A stretch of DNA of 64,000 nucleotides from Bacillaceae bacterium OF18-1A (lineage in GTDB: Bacteria; Bacillota; Bacilli; Bacillales; Bacillaceae_G): NCBI GenBank assembly GCA_027694045.1, contig JAQEWB010000002.1, forward strand, positions 434,001 through 498,000, written 5' to 3'. The translations under genes were made by a program, and so were the position numbers. The notes below the pieces were generated by a model. That model worked only from the letters and a program-made list of their open reading frames with translations, was not told the origin of the DNA and searched no databases. Shown here piece by piece: positions 1 to 8,121 of the stretch. Every line of letters starts with the position of its first letter. The first letter of the stretch is position 1.

Positions 1-374
1 GGCTGGAATAGAAATACAATGTCATCATCTATTCTTTCACTCACAGCCGCTGTTAGAAGGCCTAAACCAATCGTTATATGCAAATCATGACCGCATGCGT
101 GCATCATTCCTTCATGGGTAGAAGCAAACTCATATCCAGTTTCCTCTGTAATCGGTAAGCCATCTATATCTGCACGATAACCGATAATTTTTTCTGGGTT
201 TTTCCCATTCACTTTAACGATAACACCCGTTTTCCATGTCTTTACTTCCACATAGTCATTCGGAATCGTTCCTATGTAATCTAAAATATACTGTTGTGTT
301 TTCCATTCTTTAAATCCAATTTCTGGAATTTTATGCAAATCTCTACGAACTTGGACAAATTTGCTCACTGTCAT
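1..374 (-). CDS. dapL: N-acetyldiaminopimelate deacetylase, N-terminal part (runs off window)
   Basis: This is the first 124 codons of an M20-family metallopeptidase-like deacetylase; the gene continues beyond base 1. It removes acetyl from N-acetyl-LL-diaminopimelate in the acetylase branch of lysine and peptidoglycan precursor synthesis, in the cytoplasm. Seen: start [20 protein letters not shown], the typical M20 opening R-R-D-L-H-x-I-P-E, and the first metal motif A-C-G-H-D (about residue 92). The ATG at 374 follows a GAGGTG ribosome site. It lies directly downstream of dapH on the same strand, as in B. subtilis. The two genes are separated by a strong hairpin, so co-transcription may be partial. 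The family call is firm; the symbol rests on the dapH neighbour. Confidence 0.9.
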   Translation of the reverse strand, partial: MTVSKFVQVRRDLHKIPEIGFKEWKTQQYILDYIGTIPNDYVEVKTWKTGVIVKVNGKNPEKIIGYRADIDGLPITEETGYEFASTHEGMMHACGHDLHITIGLGLLTAAVSERIDDDIVFLFQ

Positions 375-392
375 TTTTGCACCTCTATCTAT

Positions 393-431
393 AAAAAGCG
401 TAAGAGCCTATTTATGCTCTTACGCTTTTTT
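393..431 (-). terminator. Intrinsic terminator-like hairpin between dapH and dapL
   Basis: A 15-bp stem (AAAAAGCGTAAGAGC with its complement) has an 8-nt loop and a run of T on either strand. It sits between the dapH stop and the dapL start, about 20 nt before the dapL ATG. It may end or attenuate dapH transcription. Confidence 0.75.
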
Positions 432-436
432 GTTTT

Positions 437-1159
437 TTATTTCTCTGGGTTTAATTGACGAAGCTCTTGTTTAATTTCAGTTTTTGCTTTTGTCTTCTCA
501 TCAATTTCTTTAATTACACGTGCTGGAGTACCTGCGACAACTGTGTATGGGGGCACATCTTCTGTTACAACAGCTCCAGCTGCCACTACTGCACCCTTAC
601 CTACTGTAACGCCTTCTAGCACAACTACGTTTGCACCAATTACAACATCATCTTCAACGATAACTGGTTTTGCAGAAGGTGGCTCAATAACACCTGCAAG
701 TACAGCACCTGCACCTACGTGACAATTTTTACCAACAGTTGCACGTCCACCAAGTACTGCGTTCATGTCGATCATAGAACCTTCACCAATTACAGCACCG
801 ATGTTAATTGTAGCATTCATCATGATAACAGCGTTGTCGCCAATTTCAACGTGGTCACGAATAATTGCGCCTGGCTCAATACGAGCTTTAATACCTTTTA
901 AATCAAGCATTGGGATTGCAGAGTTACGACGATCGTTTTCAACAACATAGTCAACAATATGCTTGTTATTTTCATCAAGAATCGTCTTAATTTCAGACCA
1001 TTCTCCGAATAATACACCAGATTTTTTATTTACAAATGCTTGTACTGTTTCAGGGAATGTTACTTCTTTTAAATCCCCTTTTATGTATACCTTTACAGGA
1101 GTTTTCTTTTCACTTTTTTGAATAAACGAAATAATTTCGTTCGCATCCATCATTTTCAT
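437..1159 (-). CDS. dapH: 2,3,4,5-tetrahydropyridine-2,6-dicarboxylate N-acetyltransferase
   Basis: It transfers acetyl from acetyl-CoA to tetrahydrodipicolinate, the first step of the acetylase branch toward diaminopimelate and lysine. Seen: 240 residues, the usual length for Bacillus DapH; an N-terminal alpha/beta part (1-85) with the motif [13 protein letters not shown]; then left-handed beta-helix hexapeptide repeats (about 90-215: [62 protein letters not shown]). The repeats are the hallmark of trimeric acyltransferases. The ATG has an AGGAGG site 8 nt upstream. dapL follows after a hairpin. Regulation is not evident from sequence. Confidence 0.97.
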   Translation of the reverse strand: MKMMDANEIISFIQKSEKKTPVKVYIKGDLKEVTFPETVQAFVNKKSGVLFGEWSEIKTILDENNKHIVDYVVENDRRNSAIPMLDLKGIKARIEPGAIIRDHVEIGDNAVIMMNATINIGAVIGEGSMIDMNAVLGGRATVGKNCHVGAGAVLAGVIEPPSAKPVIVEDDVVIGANVVVLEGVTVGKGAVVAAGAVVTEDVPPYTVVAGTPARVIKEIDEKTKAKTEIKQELRQLNPEK

Positions 1160-1230
1160 TCTTGTTGCCTCCTAAATCCATTTATAATGTTACTCTACCA
1201 AACGATAGAGCGAGTAGCAAGATAATAATC

Positions 1231-2088
1231 TTATTTTCCCATTTGAATTTCTTCTATAATGTCTAAAAAGGCTTGTACTTGTTTCAATTGTCTTGCCGAT
1301 TCACTCGTTAATAGCCATGTTTCTCTCGTTAATTGAACAGGTGTTTTGTACATATTTCCCTGTACTTCTTTAAGTACAGTTGAAGGTAACAATGCATAAC
1401 CTATGCCATTTAAAACGAGTTGTTTGCACGTCTCAATTTGATCAACTACAATCGTTCGCTTAGGTGGATTAGAAAATAATCCATACCACCAATTTTGTAT
1501 TTGTCCATAATAAGTCGAATCACTTTTAAATTGAATAAACGGTCGATTTGTCTCTTTTAACATGGAAATATCTTTTATTTCTTTATCAACTAAATATAAT
1601 TCATCTTCAAATAATTGTTGCTTCTGCCCTTTATATTCTTGACTGCCTCTCAATATAGCTACATGAACGTCTCCCTCATAAAACTGCTTTTGCACTTCAC
1701 TACTCCAACCAGTAAATAACGATATTTTCACAGAAGGGTATTGATGTACAAACTTTTTCAAGACTGGTGGAAGCCAATATTGACCAATAACGGATGCTAC
1801 AGCTATTTTTAGCGTTCCGTATGTTTCCGTTCTAAAAACAGCCAATTCACTTTTAATATCCTCTTCCCTTTGTAGCATTTCTTTTGCGTAATTTGCGACT
1901 TTCTCCCCTTCAGGTGTAATTGTCAAGCCTTTTTGTGAACGAATAAAAAATTTCATTCCCCACTGTTTCTCCATAGATTGTAATCGTTGGCTAAGCGCAG
2001 GTTGTGAAACAAATAAACGTTCCGCCGCTTTTCTCATATTTGATTCCTGAGCTAACACAACCATCATTTGAAAATCATCAATTTGCAA
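1231..2088 (-). CDS. ccpC: LysR-type regulator CcpC
   Basis: LysR-family DNA-binding protein. In B. subtilis CcpC is the citrate-responsive repressor of citB and citZ. Seen: N-terminal winged HTH (about 1-60, NMRKAAERLFVSQPALSQRL), then a two-lobed effector domain with motifs shared with CcpC (WSSEVQKQFYEG, PFIQFKSDSTYY, VDQIETCKQLVLNGIGYALL). The TTG at 2088 gives MQIDDFQMMVVLAQ, matching the B. subtilis N-terminus, and lies behind an AGGGAGA-like site. An ATG nine codons upstream (2115) is an alternative start. Its position between dapH and darB is conserved with B. subtilis. Function is inferred from orthology. Confidence 0.9.
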   Translation of the reverse strand: MQIDDFQMMVVLAQESNMRKAAERLFVSQPALSQRLQSMEKQWGMKFFIRSQKGLTITPEGEKVANYAKEMLQREEDIKSELAVFRTETYGTLKIAVASVIGQYWLPPVLKKFVHQYPSVKISLFTGWSSEVQKQFYEGDVHVAILRGSQEYKGQKQQLFEDELYLVDKEIKDISMLKETNRPFIQFKSDSTYYGQIQNWWYGLFSNPPKRTIVVDQIETCKQLVLNGIGYALLPSTVLKEVQGNMYKTPVQLTRETWLLTSESARQLKQVQAFLDIIEEIQMGK

Positions 2089-2253
2089 CTTTCTCCCTCT
2101 TTCCTTAGCTTCCATACACCTTATTTCAATAAGCTTTTCATCCTTAATTTAACCGAATGCTTTTATAAAGCAAAATACAATTTTTAGTTCGAATTTCCCT
2201 TATGTTTTATGTCTTTTTAAATATAATACATACGCAACTGATATGCACGAAAA

Positions 2254-2286
2254 AAAGTGACTTCTCCTTTTCTATGAAGTCACTTT
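2254..2286 (-). terminator. Terminator downstream of darB
   Basis: Perfect 11-bp stem AAAGTGACTTC/GAAGTCACTTT with a T-rich 3' side on the minus strand. It ends darB transcription before ccpC. Confidence 0.8.
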
Positions 2287-2298
2287 CCCCCCTACTAT

Positions 2299-2742
2299 CT
2301 ATCGATTGTACTGTCGTACTTTTTTGTTCAATAATTTTAAAATAGCTCTACGTGTTAAAATCCCCTCGAAATACCCTTCTTCATTGACAGCACAAATAAA
2401 AGGATGGTTAATTGTCATTTCTAATGCTTTAGCAAAAGAATCTTCTAACTTAAGAACTGGAATATCTTCCTTCATCACTTGTTCCACTTTCATATTCTCA
2501 AGCCTTTCAAACTCAATGCGTTCTAACCCTAACATACCGTCTAATATCATAGCGGTACTAATTAACCCATGCAATTTATACATAGGGTCTAAAACTGGTA
2601 TCGCGGAATATCCAGATTTCACAAGAACGAGTAAAGCATGCTCTAAACTATTTCCAATCTGGACATGCGCTACTTTTTCTGATGAAATCATTAGATCTTT
2701 CACAAGAATTTGTTGAAACTCGTCTTTTGGAATACTAATCAT
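2299..2742 (-). CDS. darB: CBS-domain c-di-AMP-binding protein
   Basis: 147-residue protein made of two CBS repeats (about 10-70 and 80-140), orthologous by sequence and synteny to B. subtilis YkuL. YkuL was renamed DarB (CbpB in Listeria). In those species it binds c-di-AMP and, when unliganded, contacts the (p)ppGpp synthetase Rel and pyruvate carboxylase. Seen: KSGYSAIPVLDPMYKLHGLI in CBS1 and NHPFICAVNEEGYFEGILTR in CBS2. The ATG at 2742 has a GGGGGAT site; the reading frame stays open 18 codons further up, but no better site is there. Followed by its own terminator. Role here is inferred from orthologs. Confidence 0.9.
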   Translation of the reverse strand: MISIPKDEFQQILVKDLMISSEKVAHVQIGNSLEHALLVLVKSGYSAIPVLDPMYKLHGLISTAMILDGMLGLERIEFERLENMKVEQVMKEDIPVLKLEDSFAKALEMTINHPFICAVNEEGYFEGILTRRAILKLLNKKVRQYNR

Positions 2743-2912
2743 GTTATATCCCCCATTTTCCCTTTTTCCTAACTTATATTCACCGACTCTGTTCATATTT
2801 TATGACAGCGTTTTCATATTATTATTTTGTCCTAAATTTATTTCGCTAAAAATACACTTGCACAACCATTTTAGCATACAACACAAAAAAAAGACTACCA
2901 TTCCGGTAGCGC

Positions 2913-3104
2913 TTAATACCCTTTATTTTTCAATCTGTAAAATAACCTTGTAATTTTTTTATATTGTGTTACGTCTGTCTGTTTTAAACCATTCTCGATA
3001 TCTGTAAGTTCTACAGACAAAATTTCACTCGCATAATTTTGTTGAAATAAAATATCTAGCAATAAATTTTCTTCTTCTTTTGTTAAAGCAACTTCCCTTT
3101 GCAT
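2913..3104 (-). CDS. abbA: Antirepressor AbbA
   Basis: Small 63-residue helical protein. In B. subtilis AbbA binds the transition-state regulator AbrB and mimics DNA, releasing AbrB targets at sporulation onset. Seen: the acidic LTKEEENLLLDILFQQNYA start, SVELTDIENG and QYKKITRLFYRLK, which line up with B. subtilis AbbA (YkzF), and the same neighbours (ykuK upstream, darB downstream). The ATG has an AAGGAGAGGGG site. The protein is short and divergent, so identity rests on both similarity and synteny. Confidence 0.85.
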   Translation of the reverse strand: MQREVALTKEEENLLLDILFQQNYASEILSVELTDIENGLKQTDVTQYKKITRLFYRLKNKGY

Positions 3105-3231
3105 ATACCCCTCTCCTTATCCTCGCATCATTACTCTCATTATATAAAATTTCTAGCCTATTTAATAGCTGAAATATTCAGTTTTTAACTAAAGATATGT
3201 AACAATTGCAAACATACCAATTTATTTCTTA

Positions 3232-3750
3232 TTATTTCGTATATCGATTTGCATAACTAAACGCCGCATAAGCATCTGGCTTAATCTTTGCAGTTAATCC
3301 CATCGCTTGAATTTTAGATGTCATATCTAAAATAAATTCTTTTGTTAAACCATCATTTCCAATGTCTAAATGTATTTCCATTATGAACCCAGCTCCCTCT
3401 TGAGCATACGGATGTAATAAATCCCATATTGTTTGCACATGATTAGGAGTAAATAGGCATGCGATTTCCTGACTAAACTGCGTTTCTAAATATATTTTCT
3501 CACGTAAAGTTGCTGGTTTATCTTTTACTGACCTGTGGTGTAAACATCCCCAGGCTCCTTTTCCAACACGATGAATATGAATTGCCGTAATAAATCTTGT
3601 ATCTTTCTGATGTGCTTGTGAGTCTGTCCCGATAGATAAACGATATAAATTCCGCGGATCCTTTTCAATGAAACTACAAATACGGTTAAAGACCATATCA
3701 AAATTCAAATGTCTCTCTGAAACATTATAAAAAGTATGTTCACCGTCCAC
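3232..3750 (-). CDS. ykuK: YkuK family RNase H-like protein (DUF458)
   Basis: 172 residues from the GTG at 3750, the same length as B. subtilis YkuK. That start has an AAAGGA site 9 nt upstream; a TTG six codons earlier has none. The family has an RNase H-like fold with an acidic cluster. Seen: YRLSIGTDSQAHQ (first beta strand with Asp), TAIHIHRVGKGAWG, LREKIYLETQFS and MEIHLDIGNDGLTKEFI (second Asp strand). No activity is established for the family. Neighbouring abbA and ykuJ are conserved in B. subtilis. Confidence 0.88.
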   Translation of the reverse strand: MDGEHTFYNVSERHLNFDMVFNRICSFIEKDPRNLYRLSIGTDSQAHQKDTRFITAIHIHRVGKGAWGCLHHRSVKDKPATLREKIYLETQFSQEIACLFTPNHVQTIWDLLHPYAQEGAGFIMEIHLDIGNDGLTKEFILDMTSKIQAMGLTAKIKPDAYAAFSYANRYTK

Positions 3751-3824
3751 ATAGTCACGTCCTTTCAATTAGACAGACTTTTCGTATTCTCATTGTATGG
3801 GACAAAAATAAAAATTATAACTCC

Positions 3825-3974
3825 CTACCCTTTATTCGTTTCAATATTTCGGATTACATAATTACAAGATCTGCACGTATAAATGACATTTTGATTGGAT
3901 TGGGCTGTTAATACGTGAATAATCTCAGCTGAACTGTGGCAATTAGGACAAACCACAACTGGTAAACGCTCCAT
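3825..3974 (-). CDS. Small zinc-ribbon protein, 49 residues
   Basis: Start MERLPVVVCPNCHSSAEIIH, then TCRSCNYVIR. The two CxxC knuckles, 25 residues apart, form a likely zinc ribbon. The ATG at 3974 has a textbook AGGAGGTG site 7 nt upstream, and the reading frame closes exactly after 50 codons. I do not recognise a named family. It could bind nucleic acid or act as an accessory zinc protein. It lies between ykuK and a bcr-like repeat. Confidence 0.75.
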   Translation of the reverse strand: MERLPVVVCPNCHSSAEIIHVLTAQSNQNVIYTCRSCNYVIRNIETNKG

Positions 3975-4009
3975 ATACTACACCTCCTAGTTATATTTCT
4001 TCTACTATT

Positions 4010-4151
4010 TGCAGGCAGTAAAACACCCACCTCAAAATTCAGTGAAAACAAAGAAATTAGGTGGGAGTCAGACTGCCCATAAAAGCTCGATTGGTTCAAC
4101 TAATCATCAGTGGGGAATGAAGAAACTCCAACTATTAAATTTTCACTTTAT
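4010..4151 (-). repeat. bcr1-like dispersed repeat, long form
   Basis: Read on the minus strand it begins ATAAAGTGAAAATTT, passes a CCCCACTGATGATTAG block and an ACCAATCGAGC block, then GGGCAGTCTGACTCCCACC and a matching GAGGTGGG arm. The same order of blocks occurs at 38314-38480, and the front half recurs at 39233, 18695 and 57692. Long internal inverted repeats and location between genes resemble the bcr elements of the B. cereus group. Confidence 0.75.
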
Positions 4152-4210
4152 CATCATTGTAGGAAAAACGAAAAATTCCTATACATATTATGCTAAAAAG
4201 TAATATAACT

Positions 4211-4244
4211 AAAAAAGGTACCGCCATATGGCAGTACCTTTTTT
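4211..4244 (-). terminator. Terminator downstream of ykuJ
   Basis: AAAAAAGGTAC / GTACCTTTTTT stem with a palindromic loop containing CCATATGG and a T tract, immediately after the ykuJ stop. Confidence 0.85.
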
Positions 4245-4251
4245 ATATGTA

Positions 4252-4488
4252 TCAAGAAATGATATCATAAATCTCAATTGCAACCATGTCGATATTATCG
4301 AATTGATACACTTGAGGTTTTTCACCCTGTTGATACACTTCTAACTCATACATTTCACTTTTATCGAAAAATTTCACGCTACATTTGCGCTCACCGTTCA
4401 CTTCAAAATAGCGTTGTGCTACTTCACCGCTTTCAGCTTGTTCTTGTAGACTAACAAGTCGAGTTAAAATTCCTTGGAGTAGAGACAT
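4252..4488 (-). CDS. ykuJ: DUF1797 family protein YkuJ
   Basis: 78-residue protein, the length of B. subtilis YkuJ (79). Seen: MSLLQGILTRLVSLQEQAES, then QRYFEVNGERKCSVKFF and YQFDNIDMVAIEIYDII, closely matching the family. The ATG at 4488 has an AGGAGAGA site; the frame is open 29 codons further upstream without one. Function is unknown in any species. Synteny with ykuK/abbA is kept, though a zinc-ribbon gene and a repeat have intervened. Confidence 0.9.
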   Translation of the reverse strand: MSLLQGILTRLVSLQEQAESGEVAQRYFEVNGERKCSVKFFDKSEMYELEVYQQGEKPQVYQFDNIDMVAIEIYDIIS

Positions 4489-4720
4489 GAAATCTCTCCT
4501 TTCTCTGATCTTCCTACCAATAGGTTTTACAGCTATACTCATTCTATCCGTCATAACAGAAAAAATGTTCCACACTCTAGGATAAAGGTTCTTGGCAAGA
4601 AACTCAACTAAAATTTGTCGAAAAACGAAGTAAAAAGAAGAAAGAATATCTTTTCTCTTCTTTATTGCGATTTTTATACTGGAAGAATATAATAAAAAAC
4701 AGAAAAAAGGAGGAATTATA

Positions 4721-4957
4721 ATGAAAAAAATTGAGGTTTACACACAACCCGATTGTCCGCCATGTGTCATTGTGAAAGAATTTTTAAAACATAATAACAT
4801 TGTATACGAAGAATTTGACGTAAAAAAAGACGCTGCTGCTCGCAATCGCCTTTTATACGACTATGATTCCTACTCAACTCCAACAGTTGTAGTTGACGGT
4901 GAAGTCGTTGCAGGTTTTCAAATCGAAAAGTTACAACAGCTACTCAATATAGAATAG
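4721..4957 (+). CDS. Glutaredoxin/NrdH-like thiol-disulfide protein
   Basis: 78 residues, a single thioredoxin-fold domain. Seen: IEVYTQPDCPPCVIVKEFL with a CPPC active site (residues 12-15), the cis-proline region SYSTPTVVVDG (about 51-61), and VAGFQIEKLQQLL at the end, as in NrdH and small glutaredoxins. It probably reduces disulfides in the cytoplasm. The ATG follows AAAGGAGGAAT. It is monocistronic, with a terminator shared with the convergent gene at 4984. Confidence 0.88.
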   Translation: MKKIEVYTQPDCPPCVIVKEFLKHNNIVYEEFDVKKDAAARNRLLYDYDSYSTPTVVVDGEVVAGFQIEKLQQLLNIE

Positions 4958-4986
4958 GAATAGGTAGACACCTATTCCTATTTTTA
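4953..4986. terminator. Bidirectional terminator
   Basis: AATAGGAATAGGT / ACCTATTCCTATT stem with a 4-nt loop and T tract, between the converging glutaredoxin gene and the gene at 4984-5472. Confidence 0.88.
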
Positions 4987-5472
4987 TAATTGTTGTAACC
5001 TCTTTATTTCCATTAAAAGTTCCTGACTTTCATGATATCCTGCTAATTTCCATCTTCCTTGATCTCTTTGCAATGTTACAATTTGATATTGGCCACTTTT
5101 CGCCCGCTCATATACATATAAATTTTTATGCTCTTCATCATACGACATTTTCGTTTCTGAACTAAAAGAAAACGGTGCTTCTTTTGCTGGAAGTAAATAT
5201 TCACCACTTTGCTTATCACTTCTACTGTTTTCATCTGTAAATACTTGAAGGAAATTATCTGTAAAATACGGTGATAACGTCTCTATCATCTTGTTCTCCG
5301 GTAAATGCTTCCCACGAATTGAAAATTGGGTCTCATAACCTTTTTGTATCGTTGTAAACACTTCTTTCCGATCGACTTTCAATTCCTCTTTCCCTAATAC
5401 AGTTGTAACACTATAACCAACTAGAAAGGCAACACATACAAATAGAACAAACCATATTCCATATTTCCTCAT
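4984..5472 (-). CDS. Membrane-anchored hypothetical protein (DUF3993-like)
   Basis: 162 residues. Seen: an N-terminal hydrophobic segment (about 6-26, GIWFVLFVCVAFLVGYS) acting as a signal anchor, followed by a soluble exported domain rich in charged residues, with FTDNFLQVFTDENSRSDKQ and a beta-strand tail GQYQIVTLQRDQGRWKLAGY. The fold of the last part looks like a small cystatin/NTF2-type domain, but I cannot prove this. It resembles proteins labelled DUF3993 in Bacillus. The ATG has AAGGAAGG upstream. Likely extracellular face of the membrane; role unknown. Confidence 0.75.
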   Translation of the reverse strand: MRKYGIWFVLFVCVAFLVGYSVTTVLGKEELKVDRKEVFTTIQKGYETQFSIRGKHLPENKMIETLSPYFTDNFLQVFTDENSRSDKQSGEYLLPAKEAPFSFSSETKMSYDEEHKNLYVYERAKSGQYQIVTLQRDQGRWKLAGYHESQELLMEIKRLQQL

Positions 5473-5631
5473 TTTTTCACCTTCCTTTTAAAAGAACTTG
5501 TCTTTGTAGTATTCATTGTAACAATGATTATGCAAAGACAGGGATGGTTTCGTTCGTAAAATCTTTACAATGATAGACAGCATTTTCATCATCATTTTCA
5601 CTATTACCAATTTCTGATAAAAACAAACAAA

Positions 5632-5660
5632 AAAATGCACGAATCTCTTCGTGCATTAAA
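5632..5660 (-). terminator. Terminator downstream of ykuI
   Basis: AATGCACGAA/TTCGTGCATT stem with a TCTC loop and A/T flanks, overlapping the ykuI stop. Confidence 0.85.
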
Positions 5661-6873
5661 ATAAAACATCTTCTTCATATAAGTATTCATACGATAAATC
5701 TATAAATAAAAAGTTTTCGTCATCAATCGGGAAAGAAAATGTTCGTACCATTTCACCGGTTTCAATATCAGTATATAAATCTGAAAGCCTTGCCTTATTT
5801 TCAAAACGCATTTTCATAATATTCTCGAGAAAATACGGGCGCCAACTCCAGTTCTTCATATAATACTCCGGCATCACAATCCATTCTCCATCTTTTTTCA
5901 TAACATTACCTGATTGTTGGAAACCATCTTCATTACAAATAAATATGCGAAAACTACACTGTGATACGTTTTGACTAAATTGTAATAACCAATCATTTAT
6001 ATCTTCATTCTTTTTTTGTTTAGATAGAACATCACCAATTCGATCACGTAGCATCTCTGTTAAATTATAAATTTTTTGCAATTTCTTTTTCTCATGCTGA
6101 ATAAACTGATGACATTCATTTCCAAGACGCTCTTTTAAAACATTCGTTTCAATAAAATCAGGTAAACATTCTTTCAAATAATTACCTTGATAATATCTAC
6201 CACCGTTTTTCCAAGCATATTGCAGTTGGTAAAATGCATCTATTTCCTCATATAACAATGTAGCACCAATTCTTCTAGCAAGTAATGATAAAGAATATAA
6301 AATATCTTGATAAGATTGTAAAAGTGCAGTTTGCCTTAAGTTTGTTAAATCTACTTTTAAAATATCTGGTGCTAAAACGCTAATACGCTCTAAATTACTA
6401 GTACCTGTTCCGACTTTATTAATCGAAATTTGAATACCATATGTACGATAATACATAAGTAAATGATTAAATTGTTCTATATCTTCTTTACATTCATGTT
6501 CTGTAATCTCTAAAACAATGTGTTTCAAGTTCAAACCTTGCTTTTCATACATCAATAAAAGTTGAAGTAAACTTTCATCCTCATCATTCATTAAGACGTT
6601 CGCATTCCGATGTATAAATAATAATAATTTTTGATCGCTTTCTAAATAACGATTTAAAGCTTTTTCTACTATGATATTATCCGCTTCCAATTGAAATTCA
6701 CTCGGAATAGAATCATCATGAAAGAATGAAGCTAAACTTTGTATGCCCTCTTCAGTTTGAATACGTCCTACTACTTCATATCCAATTACTGTATGCTCAT
6801 CAGCACTAAAAATAGCTTGATAATAAGGAAGGACTTTATCCAAGTTACTCATTACATCTAATGCATCTATCAA
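5656..6873 (-). CDS. ykuI: Degenerate EAL-domain protein YkuI
   Basis: 405 residues (B. subtilis YkuI 407). Seen: EAL domain (about 15-250) followed by a PAS-like C-terminal domain (about 275-405, ending NFLFIDLSYEYLYEEDVLF). In B. subtilis the protein binds c-di-GMP but has shown little or no phosphodiesterase activity. Here the EAL motif reads YEVVGR, and the usual DDFGTG loop reads NKVGTG, so the metal-binding Asp pair is absent; LEITEHE and KVDL are kept. It is therefore probably a c-di-GMP sensor rather than an enzyme. The TTG start at 6873 follows GGGAGGG. Monocistronic. Confidence 0.92.
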   Translation of the reverse strand: MIDALDVMSNLDKVLPYYQAIFSADEHTVIGYEVVGRIQTEEGIQSLASFFHDDSIPSEFQLEADNIIVEKALNRYLESDQKLLLFIHRNANVLMNDEDESLLQLLLMYEKQGLNLKHIVLEITEHECKEDIEQFNHLLMYYRTYGIQISINKVGTGTSNLERISVLAPDILKVDLTNLRQTALLQSYQDILYSLSLLARRIGATLLYEEIDAFYQLQYAWKNGGRYYQGNYLKECLPDFIETNVLKERLGNECHQFIQHEKKKLQKIYNLTEMLRDRIGDVLSKQKKNEDINDWLLQFSQNVSQCSFRIFICNEDGFQQSGNVMKKDGEWIVMPEYYMKNWSWRPYFLENIMKMRFENKARLSDLYTDIETGEMVRTFSFPIDDENFLFIDLSYEYLYEEDVLF

Positions 6874-6932
6874 CGCGATTCCCTCCCTTTACTTTTCAAA
6901 AATTATAACACGATATTTACGGAAAAATAATA

Positions 6933-6962
6933 AAAATCCCTTCAGTTTTCCTGAAGGGATTA
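6933..6962 (-). terminator. Terminator hairpin (distal) after fadH
   Basis: AATCCCTTCAG / CTGAAGGGATT stem with a 5-nt loop followed on the minus strand by T-rich sequence. It is the second hairpin downstream of fadH and upstream of ykuI. Confidence 0.7.
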
Positions 6963-7009
6963 GAGGGGTAAAATGCTAAGGGGAATTAGCAATTCTACTA
7001 TGAAGAAAA

Positions 7010-7044
7010 AAGAGGTCTTAAATATAACGCATATATGACCTCTT
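7010..7044 (-). terminator. Terminator hairpin (proximal) after fadH
   Basis: AAGAGGTC / GACCTCTT stem, 19-nt loop, followed on the minus strand by TTTTTTC. Likely the main fadH terminator. Confidence 0.65.
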
Positions 7045-7125
7045 GTAAACACTTTTCTTTCATATGTCACAATTCCGTCACATTTTACCATGAAAATAAA
7101 TCAAATACTCATTTTTTCATCCCTT

Positions 7126-7890
7126 TTAAAATGGATATTGATGCAAATGTTGTCCTCCATCCATTGTCATGCAAGTTCCATTTATGTACGCAGCTTCATC
7201 TGAACATAAATAATAAGCTAAACCAGCAATTTCTTCTGGCGTACCAAGTCTCCCAAGAGGAACACTTTGTAATGTACGCTTAGCCATTTCTTCTGAAATC
7301 CATAATTTATCAGCACCGCCCGTACGTTCAATTGGTCCCGGTGCAATAGCGTTAACTCGTATACCATATTTACGTCCCCACTCAACAGCAAGCGTCTTAG
7401 TCATTGCTAATACTCCAGCCTTCGCTGCAGCCGAATGAATAACTCCTGGACCTGCATCCCATGCATATGTCGCTACCATGTTAATGATATTTCCTTTTGT
7501 ACCTTTCTCAATCCAATACTTTCCGACAGCTTGGCTACAATAAAAAGTACCATTTAATACAATGTTAATTACTGCATTCCAGCCATTCACAGATAAATCT
7601 TCTGCTGGACAAATAAAGTTTCCAGCTGCATTATTTATTAAAATATCAATTCGTCCAAACTTTTCATCAATATATTCAATCATTTTTTGAATATCCTCAG
7701 TATTTCTCACATCCATTTGGACAGGTAATACTTGTCCTGGAAACTGTTCAATTTCCAACTTTGTTTCCTCTAGCTTTTCCTTTGTACGCCCGGTAATAAC
7801 AACCCTTGCCCCTTCTTTTGCAAAACGAGTCGCCATTCCTTTGCCCATTCCGCTCGATCCACCTGTTATAATAACTACCTTTTCTTTCAT
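7126..7890 (-). CDS. fadH: 2,4-dienoyl-CoA reductase (SDR type)
   Basis: 254-residue short-chain dehydrogenase, ortholog of B. subtilis YkuF/FadH, which reduces 2,4-dienoyl-CoA with NADPH during degradation of unsaturated fatty acids. Seen: TGGSSGMGKGMA Rossmann loop (9-20), LINNAAGNF, and HSAAAKAGV at the catalytic region, where the classical Tyr of YxxxK is His, as usual in the dienoyl-CoA reductase branch. Substrate loop APGPIERTGGADKLW. The ATG at 7890 follows GGAGGGG. A FadR-like operator lies just upstream (7907-7924), consistent with control by fatty-acyl-CoA. Confidence 0.93.
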   Translation of the reverse strand: MKEKVVIITGGSSGMGKGMATRFAKEGARVVITGRTKEKLEETKLEIEQFPGQVLPVQMDVRNTEDIQKMIEYIDEKFGRIDILINNAAGNFICPAEDLSVNGWNAVINIVLNGTFYCSQAVGKYWIEKGTKGNIINMVATYAWDAGPGVIHSAAAKAGVLAMTKTLAVEWGRKYGIRVNAIAPGPIERTGGADKLWISEEMAKRTLQSVPLGRLGTPEEIAGLAYYLCSDEAAYINGTCMTMDGGQHLHQYPF

Positions 7891-7906
7891 ACTATATCCC
7901 CTCCAA

Positions 7907-7924
7907 AAAATGAATACACATTCA
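7907..7924 (-). promoter_or_regulatory. Candidate FadR operator upstream of fadH
   Basis: AAAATGAATACACATTCA matches the known B. subtilis FadR consensus TGAATGAMTANTCATTCA at most positions and is an imperfect palindrome. It sits 17 bp before the fadH start codon. The FadR regulon in B. subtilis includes fadH. Binding here is inferred. Confidence 0.6.
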
Positions 7925-8121
7925 TTTTATCATTTTATTTAACAGAAATCTTTATGTTTTTAAATTTTTCTGATATTTTAACGTAAAGAGGTTTCTTTCC
8001 AATCATTTTTTCGTAACCTATACTACTTTCTCATTATGCAAAATATATTTTAAATAAAACTGAAAGGAGATTTGAGTAGCCTGTAAATAAAACAAAAACA
8101 TTGAGGTATACTCATATTTTT

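Noticed and set aside
3908..4099. 63-codon minus-strand frame overlapping the zinc-ribbon gene
   Set aside because: Runs in another frame over the zinc-ribbon gene and the repeat, with no ribosome site.
4009..4203. 64-codon frame upstream of ykuJ
   Set aside because: It is the translated bcr-like repeat; similar frames appear wherever the repeat occurs.
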